Shown: one piece after another, positions 20,772-33,900 of the stretch
How the letters are laid out: each line of letters begins with the position of its first letter
Numbering within the stretch: position 1 is the first letter of the stretch
Origin: Arbacia lixula
Taxonomy: Eukaryota > Echinodermata > Echinoidea > Arbacioida > Arbaciidae
Direction: 5' to 3'
Length of the DNA: 64,000 nt
NCBI GenBank assembly: GCA_963669155.1
Contig: OZ022580.1
Location: 17,052,416 to 17,116,415 of the forward strand
Translations under genes and position numbers: made by a program
Notes under the pieces: model-generated
What the model saw: the letters and a program-made list of their open reading frames with translations, nothing else
The model's database searches: none
Told to the model about the DNA's origin: nothing

Positions 20772-23700
20772 CATTTTAGGAACAAAAAAAAAATAGACCA
20801 GAGTTTTTGTTTTTTGGTTAGTTGCATTTACCCTCCAAAAAAAAAACAATGTGAGGATTTTCCCTCGATCAGTTGATGGTACCCGATCGTTTCCCGTCAC
20901 CGGAACTTCCCGTTGAATTTTACGTTTATATTTCCACCCTGATCGATAACGCCGAGTGTACCTTTTCCTCTTTTCGTGTGTTTGCACTTGCTGAACCCTC
21001 GATTGGGTTAAATTTAGAATTGAAACTAAAGCCTTCATAAATAAAAGGGGGAATCCTTGGGAAATGTTGCGAAATAGTGTGAAAAGTATTTTGTCCCCTT
21101 TTGCGGACATTACTTAATGCTGTACAAAAAAAGGAGAAAAAAATACTTCCCCGACAAGCGTATTGGCTCCATTTCAGCATCCTGTAGCCTTCTCTATAAA
21201 TCATGTAAATTATACCATTATTATTATTATATCCGATGCCACGGTATTGTTTATATTGCGAGCTTGGTGTGAGATTATGCATGTGGTTGGTTAGATTAAG
21301 TGACAAAGAGGTCATACTTCCCCCATTGTAATTCATACTTCTACTTTGCACGTTTTAATCATCATCTCTTTTTATTTCCATATCTATCCTTATCAGTGCC
21401 CATTATTTTATCATTACTTTTAGTTGTCAGTATTTATTGGACAAGTTTCAGACAAGACATAAACCTACATGCGTCACATGCTTGGAAACACAGTCTACAA
21501 AGTAAACCGCACACACTGATTGTAATTGATCCTGTAGGATTTCCCCGCGCTATACCTGGATGAGAAATCCATTGATTTGGAACATAATCATAAACATTCG
21601 CAAATTGTTCATGTCTTTCATGACGATGACGACCTCAACTTCTCGACAAATTCTATTTGAAATTGCTGGCTTGACTTGATGCGCATCACATCTCCACCCT
21701 ACATTGCCCTTTGGCATGATAGACCATTTCAGTTCGGTAGTAGGTATCACTTAATTGGCCTGCATACAGTGTGGTATATTGTTAGTCTGACAAAAGTCAA
21801 AATGTCTTTTCGAATGGTAAGATTGATCTAAAAGAAGTTGGAAGAGCTAAATTATAGGATTGTAATGTTGACGTCGACTCAAATGTTATGGTGCAATCAG
21901 AATACAGTTTATGAACGTAAATATTGAATAATGAGGTAGCTACGATACGGATCAGGAATTCGTATGAAAACCAGCTTAGCTTATTTCTTGTCCTAAAAAT
22001 TAATATGACTGTCACATCGTACATAGATTATCGTTTGTGTAAAATGCTGACTCGTGCTGCCGCCCTACCTCATCGGTCTTATTCATATAGAAGCATAATA
22101 GGCTTTCAGAACATCCATGCTGTTAAAATCACTTGAGGCGACGGTAGCGACGACGTTGTAATGCGCCAAGAATTGTGTATTTTTGTTATTTGTTGCTCGT
22201 GTCAACATCCGCCTTGTAGTTCGTGTATAGTTCTAGCCATAGATGTTGTGTTCCGGTCCCCAGGGCCTTTCCCATATACATGAGCTGAAGCATGTCCAGC
22301 GTGCTCCATACGCCTTTGTCTATGAGCTGATGGCCATGATCGATGACCACCTGTGATTAGTGACGCATAGGGGGGGGGGGGGGGGGCATACATTGTGAAG
22401 GTCCCCTGGGTGTGTCGTTGAGACGAACATGATTTAACACATCACGATTGAGTTGAGATAGGATTTGATTGTTTTCACAGCATACGTTTATTGACACACG
22501 ATATGTTTTAAAAACGTAGGCCCTAAAACTATAGGGGAAAGACTAATCAGAACTCAAAGAATGCGTTCACACTATCCTTTGTGACCATTATTCTATTCAA
22601 ATGAATAATTAGCACCATATTTTTTAAAATTTCTTTTAATGCCAATTTATTGAAATCAAAGATTACAACCCTAAGGCTGAATTGGGTTCAAAATGACAAA
22701 AGTTTGACATGCAATTTACATAGAAAGCTTAATACAATATTGCAAAGAATTTTTGGACAAAACTGAAAAGATATTGACACCATGGTCGCTTTTACCTGAT
22801 ACCTCGCGCAAGATTGACCCATTCACATGGGCAGCTCGGACCCTATTTTTTCCCATTGTTTTTATGATTACAATAAATTTGGGATCTTTATAACCTGTTT
22901 GCACCTTATGATAACGTATCCAATTCAAAACAGTAACATATAAAACCGTATATTGTGTAACACCTATTACGCAGTGAGCAAGTGCAGTAGTAGTGTATGG
23001 GCAAAAGGAAAAGAAAACAAATAGTATATGGGAACCTATGTGACAATTTGATTACCAGAGGTTTTAAATATTTGATGCTTTGGCTTTCCCATTATTATCT
23101 CCCGGAAGAGTTTTGGGCCTTTTTATGAAAAAAGAGTGGAATTAAAATGTTTGGAGGTGCACAAATGACAAAATTTCAACATGAAATATTTGTTGTAATT
23201 TTCGTGAGTTCAGAAACTACAATACTGTCACAATTCAAAGCAGTTACCGGGTATTTTTCGGTAACCAACTTTCGTCAAGAAATACTATTTTCCTAACTCA
23301 AAAGCATTTTCTCATGTATTGTTGTATGTGACATTTGACATTAGCTTAATTTTTTTTTTAAGTATTCAAAAGTACCTGGGCTGTTTTCGTAATGAAGCAA
23401 GTATATAGAGTAACGTATCTAATGTCAGATCATCCAAACATTTGTGTTCCCAGAGATTGGAATTGCTTTTCTTTTCTTGTAACATGAACTTGGATTAAAA
23501 TAATATGGTACTACATTCTAAAGGTTTACTCTGGTTAACACGCGCAAGTACGCTGTTGTGTGAAATTACTTTGCCATTCTCTTATGACTTACAACTAAGG
23601 GTCACGTTTCTGACGGTAATTTGGCGACAGTCTCAATGATCTCCTAGAGAAATCCCGTATCGTTATGTATTATAACGTTTCAAGCAAGCAGTGGTTCCAA

Positions 23701-24700
23701 CGTCATGAGGTATAATAACAAACTTGTTTCGAACGCTATGTTAACGAGCATGTACGTAAAAACACTTTAATTGCTGGCGACATGGGGTTTTATAGGTACT
23801 ATCAATCCCTTGTAATCCTTGGTGTCCTGATAGGATAGGTACACTCGAATACATTTGTGTTAATTAAACCTAAAGGAAGAGTTTATACGAAAATGTCGTG
23901 CAAAATTCAAATTAAACCACGATTACAGATTACGGAAAACAAAGGGGGCCGTAGGCCTATGTCCATTTTACACAGAGCCACCCCCCTTCCATTTCACTCC
24001 CTTTTTGACACAAACAATATCATTTCAATGTTAATGACACAGTGTAGGTTTCTTATGTTTTTACAACTATATCTAAGCATTGGCTGCGTGTGACAATGCA
24101 CGCATCCCTATAGGTAAGGAATTTTATAAAGACAAATTCATGATAGGCCCTGGGGCTCCTTCAGTCTTGTAGACAGCCTTTACCTTCCATGTCTAAGGAC
24201 CGGAAAGCCTAGGCATTTGAGACAGATTGTTTCCATACTTATGAAAAATCCAGTGACTTAATCACTCGCGTACTCGCGGATCGTGTACTGAGAGGGTTCA
24301 TTCAAACAGGTTTTTCTTGTTAATAAACAAAGAAAGAAAAATTATCCATTGCTTCAAAATTGAAACGAAATGGCTTCAGGAGCCAATTTTGACTGACCTC
24401 TTAATAAGAAAAAATGTAAAGAATGATGTAATATTGATGCATGCATAGCTGCACATGCTATGTAATAATCGTTTTTGAATGAAATCAAAATAAAGAATAA
24501 AGATGCCACAAAAAGGGCCATGGAACAAAAATAAATAAAGAAAGAAAATTCTAACGAAATTAAGAGGGGATCTGTCATTCATGACAGACCACCTTATTAC
24601 TATAAGAAAAAAGTCTGTGCATGCATTATGGAAGAGCGCCATCACCGTTCGGTTCTGAGCTAGTGGTGGTACATGACGCGTGACCACTGATCTCTATAGC
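20772..24700. other. Intergenic DNA
   Basis: No gene or clear repeat family recognised in about 3.9 kb apart from homopolymer runs such as the G-run at 22371-22386. Open frames here are short and lack domain or splice support. Confidence 0.5.
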
Positions 24701-24818
24701 TATACACCAACAGTGGTGATCGGTATACCGTACATGAGAGCAAGTGTGTGCACACGTGTGGTAACATACTTATTTGCCTTAATTCTTTCGAACCCGAAAA
24801 ATAACTTTCCCGATAAAA

Positions 24819-24935
24819 ATGGATAATCCAAACGCAGATTCAACACCTCAGATGCCTCAACGTACTCTTGCACATATCAAAAATAAGCAGAGACGTCAAG
24901 AATTGTTCAGGAAAATGCAGATCGAGAAACGAAAG
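24819..24935 (+). CDS. RPF1: RPF1 exon 1
   Basis: ATG at 24819, donor AAAG|GTGAGT, phase 0. Codes the N-terminal arm with [20 protein letters not shown], conserved in RPF1. The upstream 100 bp contains CACACGTGTGG (E-box core CACGTG) but no TATA box. Confidence 0.93.
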
Positions 24936-27900
24936 GTGAGTAGGATTGATCTTGCTGTACATGCTGACATGCATTTTTATATGTGGGACTGTATTATAGT
25001 CGCGTATTCGGGAAGCACTCGTTATTCAAGATTCAAGATTCAACTTTATTTTCCACAAAAAAAGACATCAAAACAAATATATGCATAAAGTTCAAATACA
25101 ATTATAACAAAACAAGAAATAATAAAAACAATTCATTTATTCCGAACGTTACGCGACAAATGCTCGGCATGCTCGGATTAACCAACCCTTTTTCGGTTTT
25201 GGACTAGTAACGACCATCGAGGAATCCGAATAGGCCTAGGCAATTTACTTGTTTCGGAATTTTGACTTTTTGACGATAGCATCTTGTCTTAAGATTAGAT
25301 AATATGTGCTGTTATGAGAAGAGACATAGTGATACAGCCCAGGGAACAGAATAATTCAACATCTTCGGGGGCTACTTTTTGTCATTACCATGATTACATA
25401 TTCGCTTATTTGTTTATAATTTTACATTGTTGTGAGTGACTATGGGAATTTGGGGGGGCTCTTCACATCGACAAGTTGTGTACAACAGATAGCGGAGCGC
25501 GGTCGCTAGCGGTCGTGTACATTTTTGCTTATTACATGACGTCATCCAGCCACTGCCAAGAGCCAATTTATGAATGAAAATATAGTTAGCATGCGCAGTG
25601 CAAGCCTTCTATGTCCCCACACAGTATTCCACCAAAACAAGTGTGAAATTCTCTATCACCTCGTACCAAAATCGACCTAGAATTTCACTTTCCTATATTT
25701 TATATGAATTTTGAAAGGTATTCTCAGAGGATCTATTTTCTTATCGATACTGCACAGGTAAGCGAATTTCGATTGCTTCTTGCTTTTCCGTCAAAATCGT
25801 ATGAATTAGCGTCACCCCCGCACAACGAACAATCGTGTACAACGGATAGCGGAGCGTGGTCGCTAGCGGTCGTGTCCATTTTTGCTTATTACATGACGTC
25901 ATCCAGCCACTACCGAGAGCCAATTTATGAATGAAAATATAGTAAGCATGCGCAGTGCAAGCCTTCTATGTCCCAACACAGTATTCCACCAAAACAAGTG
26001 TAAAATTCTCTATCACCTCGTACCAAAATCGACCTAGAATTTCACTTTCCTATATTTTATATGAATTTTGAAAGGTATTCTCAGAAGATCTATTTTCTCA
26101 CCGATACCGCACAGGTAAGCGAATTTCGATTGCTTCTTGCTTTTCCGTGAAAATCGTACGAATTAGCGTCACCCCCGCATCGTGTTTGTTGGAATTTGTA
26201 GAGTCTATCGCAACGTGTACAAAGTCAATTGGCTTCCGGGTTTTAGGACCGTCAGTCAATATGCATGAAATTGCAGAGTTTCGATAATTTTCGATCGATA
26301 CTGGAGCGATCCGATCACGAACCAAGACCGTTTCTTGCGTACACAATGTGACCAGATATCGTTATCGCTATCGATACTTCCACACGCAGTCCGAAGGCAA
26401 CCACGTGGTCATGACGTGATCTGCGCGATTGCCCAATCAGTGGTCTCCGAATCGCTGTGCGCAGACGATCTATCCGTTGTACACAGTCTATGGACAATAG
26501 TTTGTTGTGCTCTTTTAAGAAGTTCGGGGGCGAAATCGTCCTGAGGAGCCCCCATGTATTTTTTTTCCCCTGATACAGCCTGACAGAACCATATAACATA
26601 TTAAATTTAGTGTGGATCTGCTCATTTGCTGTGCATTATTTTTTTTATATTCATTGAAACATTATGATTTTCAATATGCATAACCAACAACCTCTCGAAT
26701 GATCTGATTGGTTTCATTTGCTTCATACTTGAGCAGAATAATGTCTTATTGAGAATTTTAGGGTATATTCGGGTATATTATACTACATTAGATGGTAATT
26801 ATCCTCATTTTGAATCAGTTTTTTTCAGTAACAGCTTTAACTCAACAAAATTAGGTTAAGGTTAGGACCTGGACTAGAAAAGGGTTAGAGTAGGGTAGGG
26901 TTCAGTGAAGTTAATATGTGATTTTAGAGCGATTTTGTGGCCCAAAAATTGCAAAAACTAACCTTTCATTTTGATTTGCTTTCTATGTAAGCTAGATAAT
27001 TTAGGTTAACTTACATGAGACCAGCAGCCAGGCACCATGATACTAGAACCATACATTTTAGCCTGAGACTGAGCTGAAGTGAGACACTGGAGGCTTTTGG
27101 GGGCAAAGTGTGTGGTGGGGCAAGCAGCCTTGGTCTCGGTCAGAGGTCTAATATTTAATTACTTTATACTTACACCCTTATTATGCCAGTGCCCATGATT
27201 GTATTATTTGATTCTTCACAATTTCAGGGCAAGCTTGATTCACTAGACAGGCTTATCTTATTTGCAACATTATTTTTATTCAGATTTCTTTTTTTGACAT
27301 ATTTAAAATCTTATCAAAGTAGTATAGTTGTAGGTTTGCAAAAGCCATTAAAACTGACTTTAATCAGTACACACAATCTCAGTCATACATTGTAGCTTCA
27401 CAAACCTTTTCATGAAAAATGAAAAACTGTCCATGTTAATGTGTGAAACACCATGTTTTCTTGCCACCATTGTCTACATTTATATACCATATAGTATAGT
27501 ATATGGTAATATCGTTCGGCAGTACACCCCCCCCCCCCCCCCCCTTTAACTTACGACTGTAGAGTGGAGAGCCTCAATGCTTGCTGTTTTGGTCTCTATC
27601 GTTAAGTTTTGGACGACCAGTCTTTAAACGTACTCACCACCTATCAAAGTCAGTTCCCAGTTCCGATGTTGTGAGGGAAGTTGTTCTTTAGTATTTTCTG
27701 TGGCATACAATTTGATATTTTGGACCTGCAAATGGCTACCCTTTAAGTTCATCTTCTGGAAATACTGCCATTTAGAGGTCATGAGTTGCAAGACTGCCAT
27801 CAGAGAAATCTGATTCCTTCTGAGATGGGCCATAATGTGCTTCAAGTTCAAGGTTACTAGGAAGTATATGGTTTTTCACATTTGAAGACCTATTATATGT

Positions 27901-30900
27901 GTTCCATTATTGATCAGTGTGTCTTTTTTTCTTTTCCTCAACAGGAGAAAATGAAGGAGAAAAAGAAAAAGAAAAGGGAAGAAGAAAAAGCTGGAGACAA
28001 GGTACCTATATTGGCTGCAAAGCTCAATTTTAGTTAATGCTTCATATCTACAATATTTTTATGATCAGTACAAATGTGTTCTTTGCTTTATGATGAATCA
28101 AACTGACCTAATTCAGTGTTCCTGACATCATTATCAACTCTATTCTTGTAAGGAAAAGTCATCACATAATCACTTCAGCTCTAGAGTCAGTGAATAACAC
28201 CCAATATTGGGTATGACTGCAAAAAAAAGTCAGAATGCCTATGCGTGGTTCACTATGTTCATTTGTTGACATTGCCTCCAAAGTGAAAAGAGAAATGTAC
28301 ATAGTTCTGAGTATGTGGCAACAGCATGCCAAAATGTTGGCACCTCACAATAATGTTACTTGCATGATACTGGGTCCACTAGAACAGAAAGATTTTTTTC
28401 AGTCATTGTTACCATGTTTATAATTTCTCTGTATCAAAGCACAAAGCCTCATCTATTCTATCTATATTAATAATTTGCTTTTTCAAATCTTCCTTCAGGT
28501 GAAATGTAAACAAATACAAATAAAAATATGTCCATTTTGCAATTATTGTCTGATTTTTGCATGCTGGGCAGTTAGAGACCTCACAAACATGAAATCAGGC
28601 AAAGTTTTTCACCAAGGTATTACTGTATGTGATAAAGTTATGGCAGAAAGATGTTTGCACAACATTTTATTTTCTGACTTTCTAGGCAGTGCCGAAGAAG
28701 GTGCCCAAGACTATTGAGAACATGAGAGTATTTGACGAGACCATGGTGGATCCGCAAGACGAAGAGGTGAGAGTGCAGGCACTGAAGCTCCTGTAAAGCT
28801 TGTTTGTGATTCATCCATTTGTGTGACAGACAAACTGTTGCTCAGTGGGAAGTGTGAATAATGACATGTACACTCCAGCTCAAAGGAATTCATTGGGTAA
28901 AGGAAAGGAGCCGCAGTTTTGAACCGCAGTATATTTTGTCCAGTTCAGCATCAGACATGATGCTTTAGCCTGAAAGGCATGTTTCATGCTGAACTGGACA
29001 AAATATGCCACTGTTTAAAACTGCGGCTCCTTCCCTTTCTACCCTTTTCCTTTTCCTATGCCAATTCCTTTGAGCTGTAGTGTACTTGAGTGAAAATACA
29101 TCAGTGATGCGCAAAGCTAATGTGGCATTTCATTTTTGTCTCGCCCACCGGAGGTGAAGGCGAGACTAAGGGATCCAAATGGCGTCCGTCCGTCGTCCGT
29201 CCGTCGTCCGTCCGTCGTCCGTCCGTCGTCCGTCGTCCGTCGTCCGTCGTCCGTCACAAATGTTAAAGTTTACCTGCAAGACTCTCTTATGATCCATAAC
29301 TTGGCAACTGTTACAGCAATGGCAGCCACACTTGGTTGATAGAAGCACTAGGGGTATCTTCATGTTATGGTGTTGTCAGAGGTCATGTGATGATGTCAAA
29401 GGTCATTTGAGGTCATATATTAAAGAGTATGTGCAAGACTCTCTTTTTCTATGTTAAAGTTTACCTGCAAGACTCTCTTTTGACAAATAACTTCACATAG
29501 GTTGCTTGGATTACAACCTAACTTGGGTCATAGATGCACTGGGGGTACCTTCATGTTATGGTACCGTTGGAGGTCACAGGATAAGGTCAAAGGTCATTTG
29601 AGGTCATACGTTAAAGTTTACCTGCAAGACTCTCTTTTGACAAATAACTTCACATGGGTTGCTTGGATTACAACCTAACTTGGGTCATAGATGCACTGGG
29701 GGTACCTTCATGTTATGGTACCGTTGGAGGTCACAGGATAAGGTCAAAGGTCATTTGAGGTCATACGTTAAAGTTTACCTGTAAGACTCTCTTTTGACAA
29801 ATAACTTCACATGGGTTGCTTGGATTACAACCTAACTTCTGTCATAGATGCACTGGGGGTACCTTCATGTTATGGTGCCGTTGGAGGTCACAGGATAAGG
29901 TCAAAGGTCATTTGAGGTCATACGTTAAAGTTTACCTGCAAGACTCTCTTTTGACAAATAACTTCACATGGGTTGCTTGGATTACAACCTAACTTGGGTC
30001 ATAGATGCACTGGGGGTACCTTCATATTATGGTGCTGTTGGAGGTCACAGGAGAAGGTCAAAGGTCATTTGAGGTCATACGTTAAAGTTTACCTGCAAGA
30101 CTCTCTTTTGACAAATAACTTCACATAGGTTGCTTGGATTACAACCTAACTTGGGTCATAGATGCACTGGGGGTACCTTCATGTTATGGTACCGTTGGAG
30201 GTCACAGGATAAGGTCAAAGGTCATTTGAGGTCATACGTTAAAGTTTACTTGCAAGACTCTCTTATCACACATAACTCATCACATGTTGCTACAATGGCA
30301 ATCAAACTTGGATGATGGATGCACTGGGGGCACCTGCATGTTATTGTGCTGTAAGAGGTCACATGATAAGGTCAAAGGTCATTTGAGGTCATACATTAAA
30401 GTTTACTTGCAAGACTCTTGGTGAAGGCTTCCAAACTTGTGCACAGAAGACAAAGTTTACTTCGCCTCTATTGTGCAACTGATTATCATCCTGTTTTGTC
30501 TTTGTCTAATCTAATAGAACTTGGTGGAGGCTTTTTATTCCATCTCAAAGAAGGGGGAAGGTGGGGGAGGGGGAGTAGATAGAGGAATTAGCATTGCGTG
30601 AAATAGCCGTTCTCATTTATGGAATGTTACATTCTATGGCAGATATTTCACAATCAGCCAGGGATACAATTCTTTTGCATAGCAACGGAGATCGCGATAT
30701 TTCTGGTTATTTTCGCAAGTGGGCGAGACACAATATTGCTAATGCCTTGTTATTCTCCAAACACTGCATGTAGCTCTCCCCATATCATTTCTAGAAAAGA
30801 GTTGCTACACTCAATAAATTAGGCAGGCAAGGAAAAGAAAAATAGCACAACATACTATGACCACAGAAGTGTCTGTTAGCTTGAAGGGGAAATTTATTTT

Positions 30901-33900
30901 TAAAAGCAAAGCTTTTGTCTTAAGGATACCTCACTTTGAGTTCTTGTTGTGATGTTTCATAAATTTGTTAGGGAATTGAAACCTTTGCCTGTGCACATTC
31001 TTAGCATTCATCCACATCAGTTTTGCAAGTGATATGCACAATATTTATTTTCTCTTGTGTTCCTCTTCCCGTCCTCTCTCTCACTTTCCTTATCCTTGCC
31101 CTTTCTCCTCGCATTCTCCATCTCCCCCTCTCTCCCTCCCCCACTCCCGGTCATTAATGTATTCCCTTCTCCACCCCTTTGTTTTTATCTCTCCTTGCTT
31201 GCCTCCCCATCTCCACCCTGTCTTCTTCTCCATCTTCCTTTCTCCTCTTCATATTGTACTCCTCATCATAATCTCTGTTCTCCTCTTCATAAACCCTCTC
31301 CTCATTCTTCTGCTGATCACTCATTCCCCTCCCCGGCCATCTCCCACCCTTGCTATGGACTCTTTGCCTACCCTAATATGTAGGTTGCTTACGATGAAGC
31401 CACAGACGAGATGGCCCCATACTTTAACCGGGAGACTGAGCCCAAAGTGCTCATCGTCACCTCCGATAAGGCTGCCTGGGTAAGCAGGAGGAGTGTGTCT
31501 GTAGCGGGCATGGAACCCCTTGCTCTCTCTAGTGGGTACAGGGGTTTATTAAATAGCAAGTTATGCACAGTACTAAAGGGTTCCATGCTTTTCAGAAATT
31601 GTATTGCATACTGTATGACATAGATAGTCTCTTCGTTATTTTGGAAATTAAATGGATACCAAGATTTGAAAAGGCACTTGACCACTAGATAGCTCATTGT
31701 TGTGGTTTTTATGCCAGCTGCTTCGAAAAGTTTGCTTTGAGCAGAATGATAACCAGCAAAGCAGCATGGCTTCAAACTCAATGGTACATGTATTTGAATA
31801 ATATTTAGATTTAAGGGGTTGAAGTGACAATTATTCTCGGCCATGCTCATGGGAGAAAACAGATTTGCTCTCATCACAAGGGTCCTGATTTCATTTATCT
31901 TTTTATTTGATCATTTTGACAGTGCAATGAAAACACGCTAAGCAACATGGCTCGTAAATTGCTTAATTATGTCCTCTAAGGTATTAGAAGTTTATTCATT
32001 GCCTGAACAGCAGATTGTATTGGAGTCATGCTGCTTAGTATTGTATACGCCATATATTTCATGAGTCAAATTTTTCGCGAATCAGCACTTCTCCTCAATT
32101 TTGCGAGTAGTTAAATTCGTGATCGTGAAGTACTAATGCTGTTAGTATAATTATGTGCTCGTGTATGTCGTATTCATAGTTTAGCGTGTTGTTAAATTTG
32201 CAAATAGCATACGACTCGCAAAATTCTTTAAAAAAAAAAAACCCAGCGAAATATATGACGTATATAGTACAGTTGGCAGCAAAATTATTCAACCCCCCTC
32301 TCATTTTTGACATTCTGTCATAATGAATAATATTGCAGCAGCAGATTGCTACTAAACCATTAAGATAGTTAGCAGACAGTTAATTACTAAAGAATACCGG
32401 AGAAAAAATGAAATTTTACTGCATAGGTCATCTGAAATTGCAATTTGCGCCCAAAAAGCATGTTGCAAAATTATTCAACCCCCTATTTTACACACAAGAA
32501 ACGAATGCACAAATAATGACAATTTAAAAGCCAGTGCATATATTCTGAGGTGAGTGCTGATTTTATTTATCCTCCACGTGAAACTGGAACCTTTATATGC
32601 ACAACTAACAAGTTGTAACATTATTCAACCCAGATGGGTGTGTCTTTTAGTACTTTGTGCAGCATCCATATGCTGCAATGACCTCCTGCAGACGAGATGA
32701 ATAGCCTCCCACAAGCTTCTCACAACGCTCCTTGGGGATGTCAGCCCATTCCTCTTGCGCAATGGTCTTTAAGGTAATCAATGCATGTAGGTCTACGTGC
32801 TGCAACAGCTTTCTCCAGATCCCACCACAAATTCTCTGTTGGGTTTAGGTCTGGAGACTATGATGGTCACTCAAGGTGCGCAAGAGTAATGGGCCAACAC
32901 CCCCAAGCAGCGTTGTGAGAAGCTTGTGAGAGGCTATTCATCACGTCTGCAGGAGGTCATTGCAGCATATGGATGCTGCACAAAGTACTAAAAGACACAC
33001 CCATCTGGGTTGAATAATGTTACAACTTGTTAGTTGTGCATATAAAGGTTCCAGTTTCACGTGGAGGATAAATAAAATCAGCATTCACCTCAGAATATAT
33101 GCACTGGCTTTTACATTGTCATTATTTGTGCATTCGTTTCTTATGTGTAAAATAGGGGGTTGAATAATTTTGCAACATGCTTTTTGGGCGCAAATTGCAA
33201 TTTCAGATGACCTATGCAGTAAAATTTCATTTTTTTTCTCTGGTATTCTTTAGTAATTAACTGTCTGCTAACTATCTTAATGGTTTAGTAGCAATCTGCT
33301 GCTGCAATATTATTCATTATGACAGAATGTCAAAAATGAGAGGGGGGTTGAATAATTTTGCTGCCAACTGTACCTGATTAAAAGAAAGCCAGCCTGCATA
33401 TACATGTATGTGGGCTCAGTAAATAACGGATTACCTGTGGACATGATACCTAAATGCTCCAAATGCCCACTCAAAGTAACTTGCTACCCTGGATTTTGAA
33501 TGTGCATTTCCCATCCATAGACCACAAGGAGGTTGTGCAAGGAGCTGAGCAGCTGCATTCCAAACTCAGAGGTCCACCATCGCAGGCATCTGCCCCTCAA
33601 GAGGATCATCAAGAAGGCCGTGGAGAAGGAGTTCACTGACCTTGTCGTCATTAACAATGACAGGGGGAAGCCCAGTATCCTTTGCCAGGGGTTATGTGTG
33701 TGTACAAAAAATGAAAGCTATATTTTGCTATAAGTAGGGGTTATTATCGTTATCCACTCAAAATTGGGTAATAAACTGTGTGGTTGGCAACCAGGAGGAG
33801 ACTGTTCAACTTGGTATATGTCATATCCTACTTGGTTTTTGTGGTAATTAAGTCAAACGCTTCTTTGCATTCTCATTGAGTGCTTGTAAACAATCTTTGA

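Larger units (their letters stand above)
32270..33370. mobile_element. Tc1-like foldback element
   Basis: 1101 bp with inverted arms of nearly 500 bp: CAGTTGGCAGCAAAATTATT at the left is mirrored by AATAATTTTGCTGCCAACTG at the right, flanked by TA on both sides. Both arms carry the 3' end of a Tc1 transposase gene, read outward. It lies in RPF1 intron 4. Confidence 0.88.

Noticed and set aside
20763..21351. Open frames of 115 and 141 residues upstream of the EF-hand gene
   Set aside because: No domain, low-complexity runs, and they overlap the inferred promoter.
29124..30450. CRISPR-like array
   Set aside because: The 157-bp units are contiguous with no unique spacers, and the DNA is animal nuclear; it is a tandem satellite.
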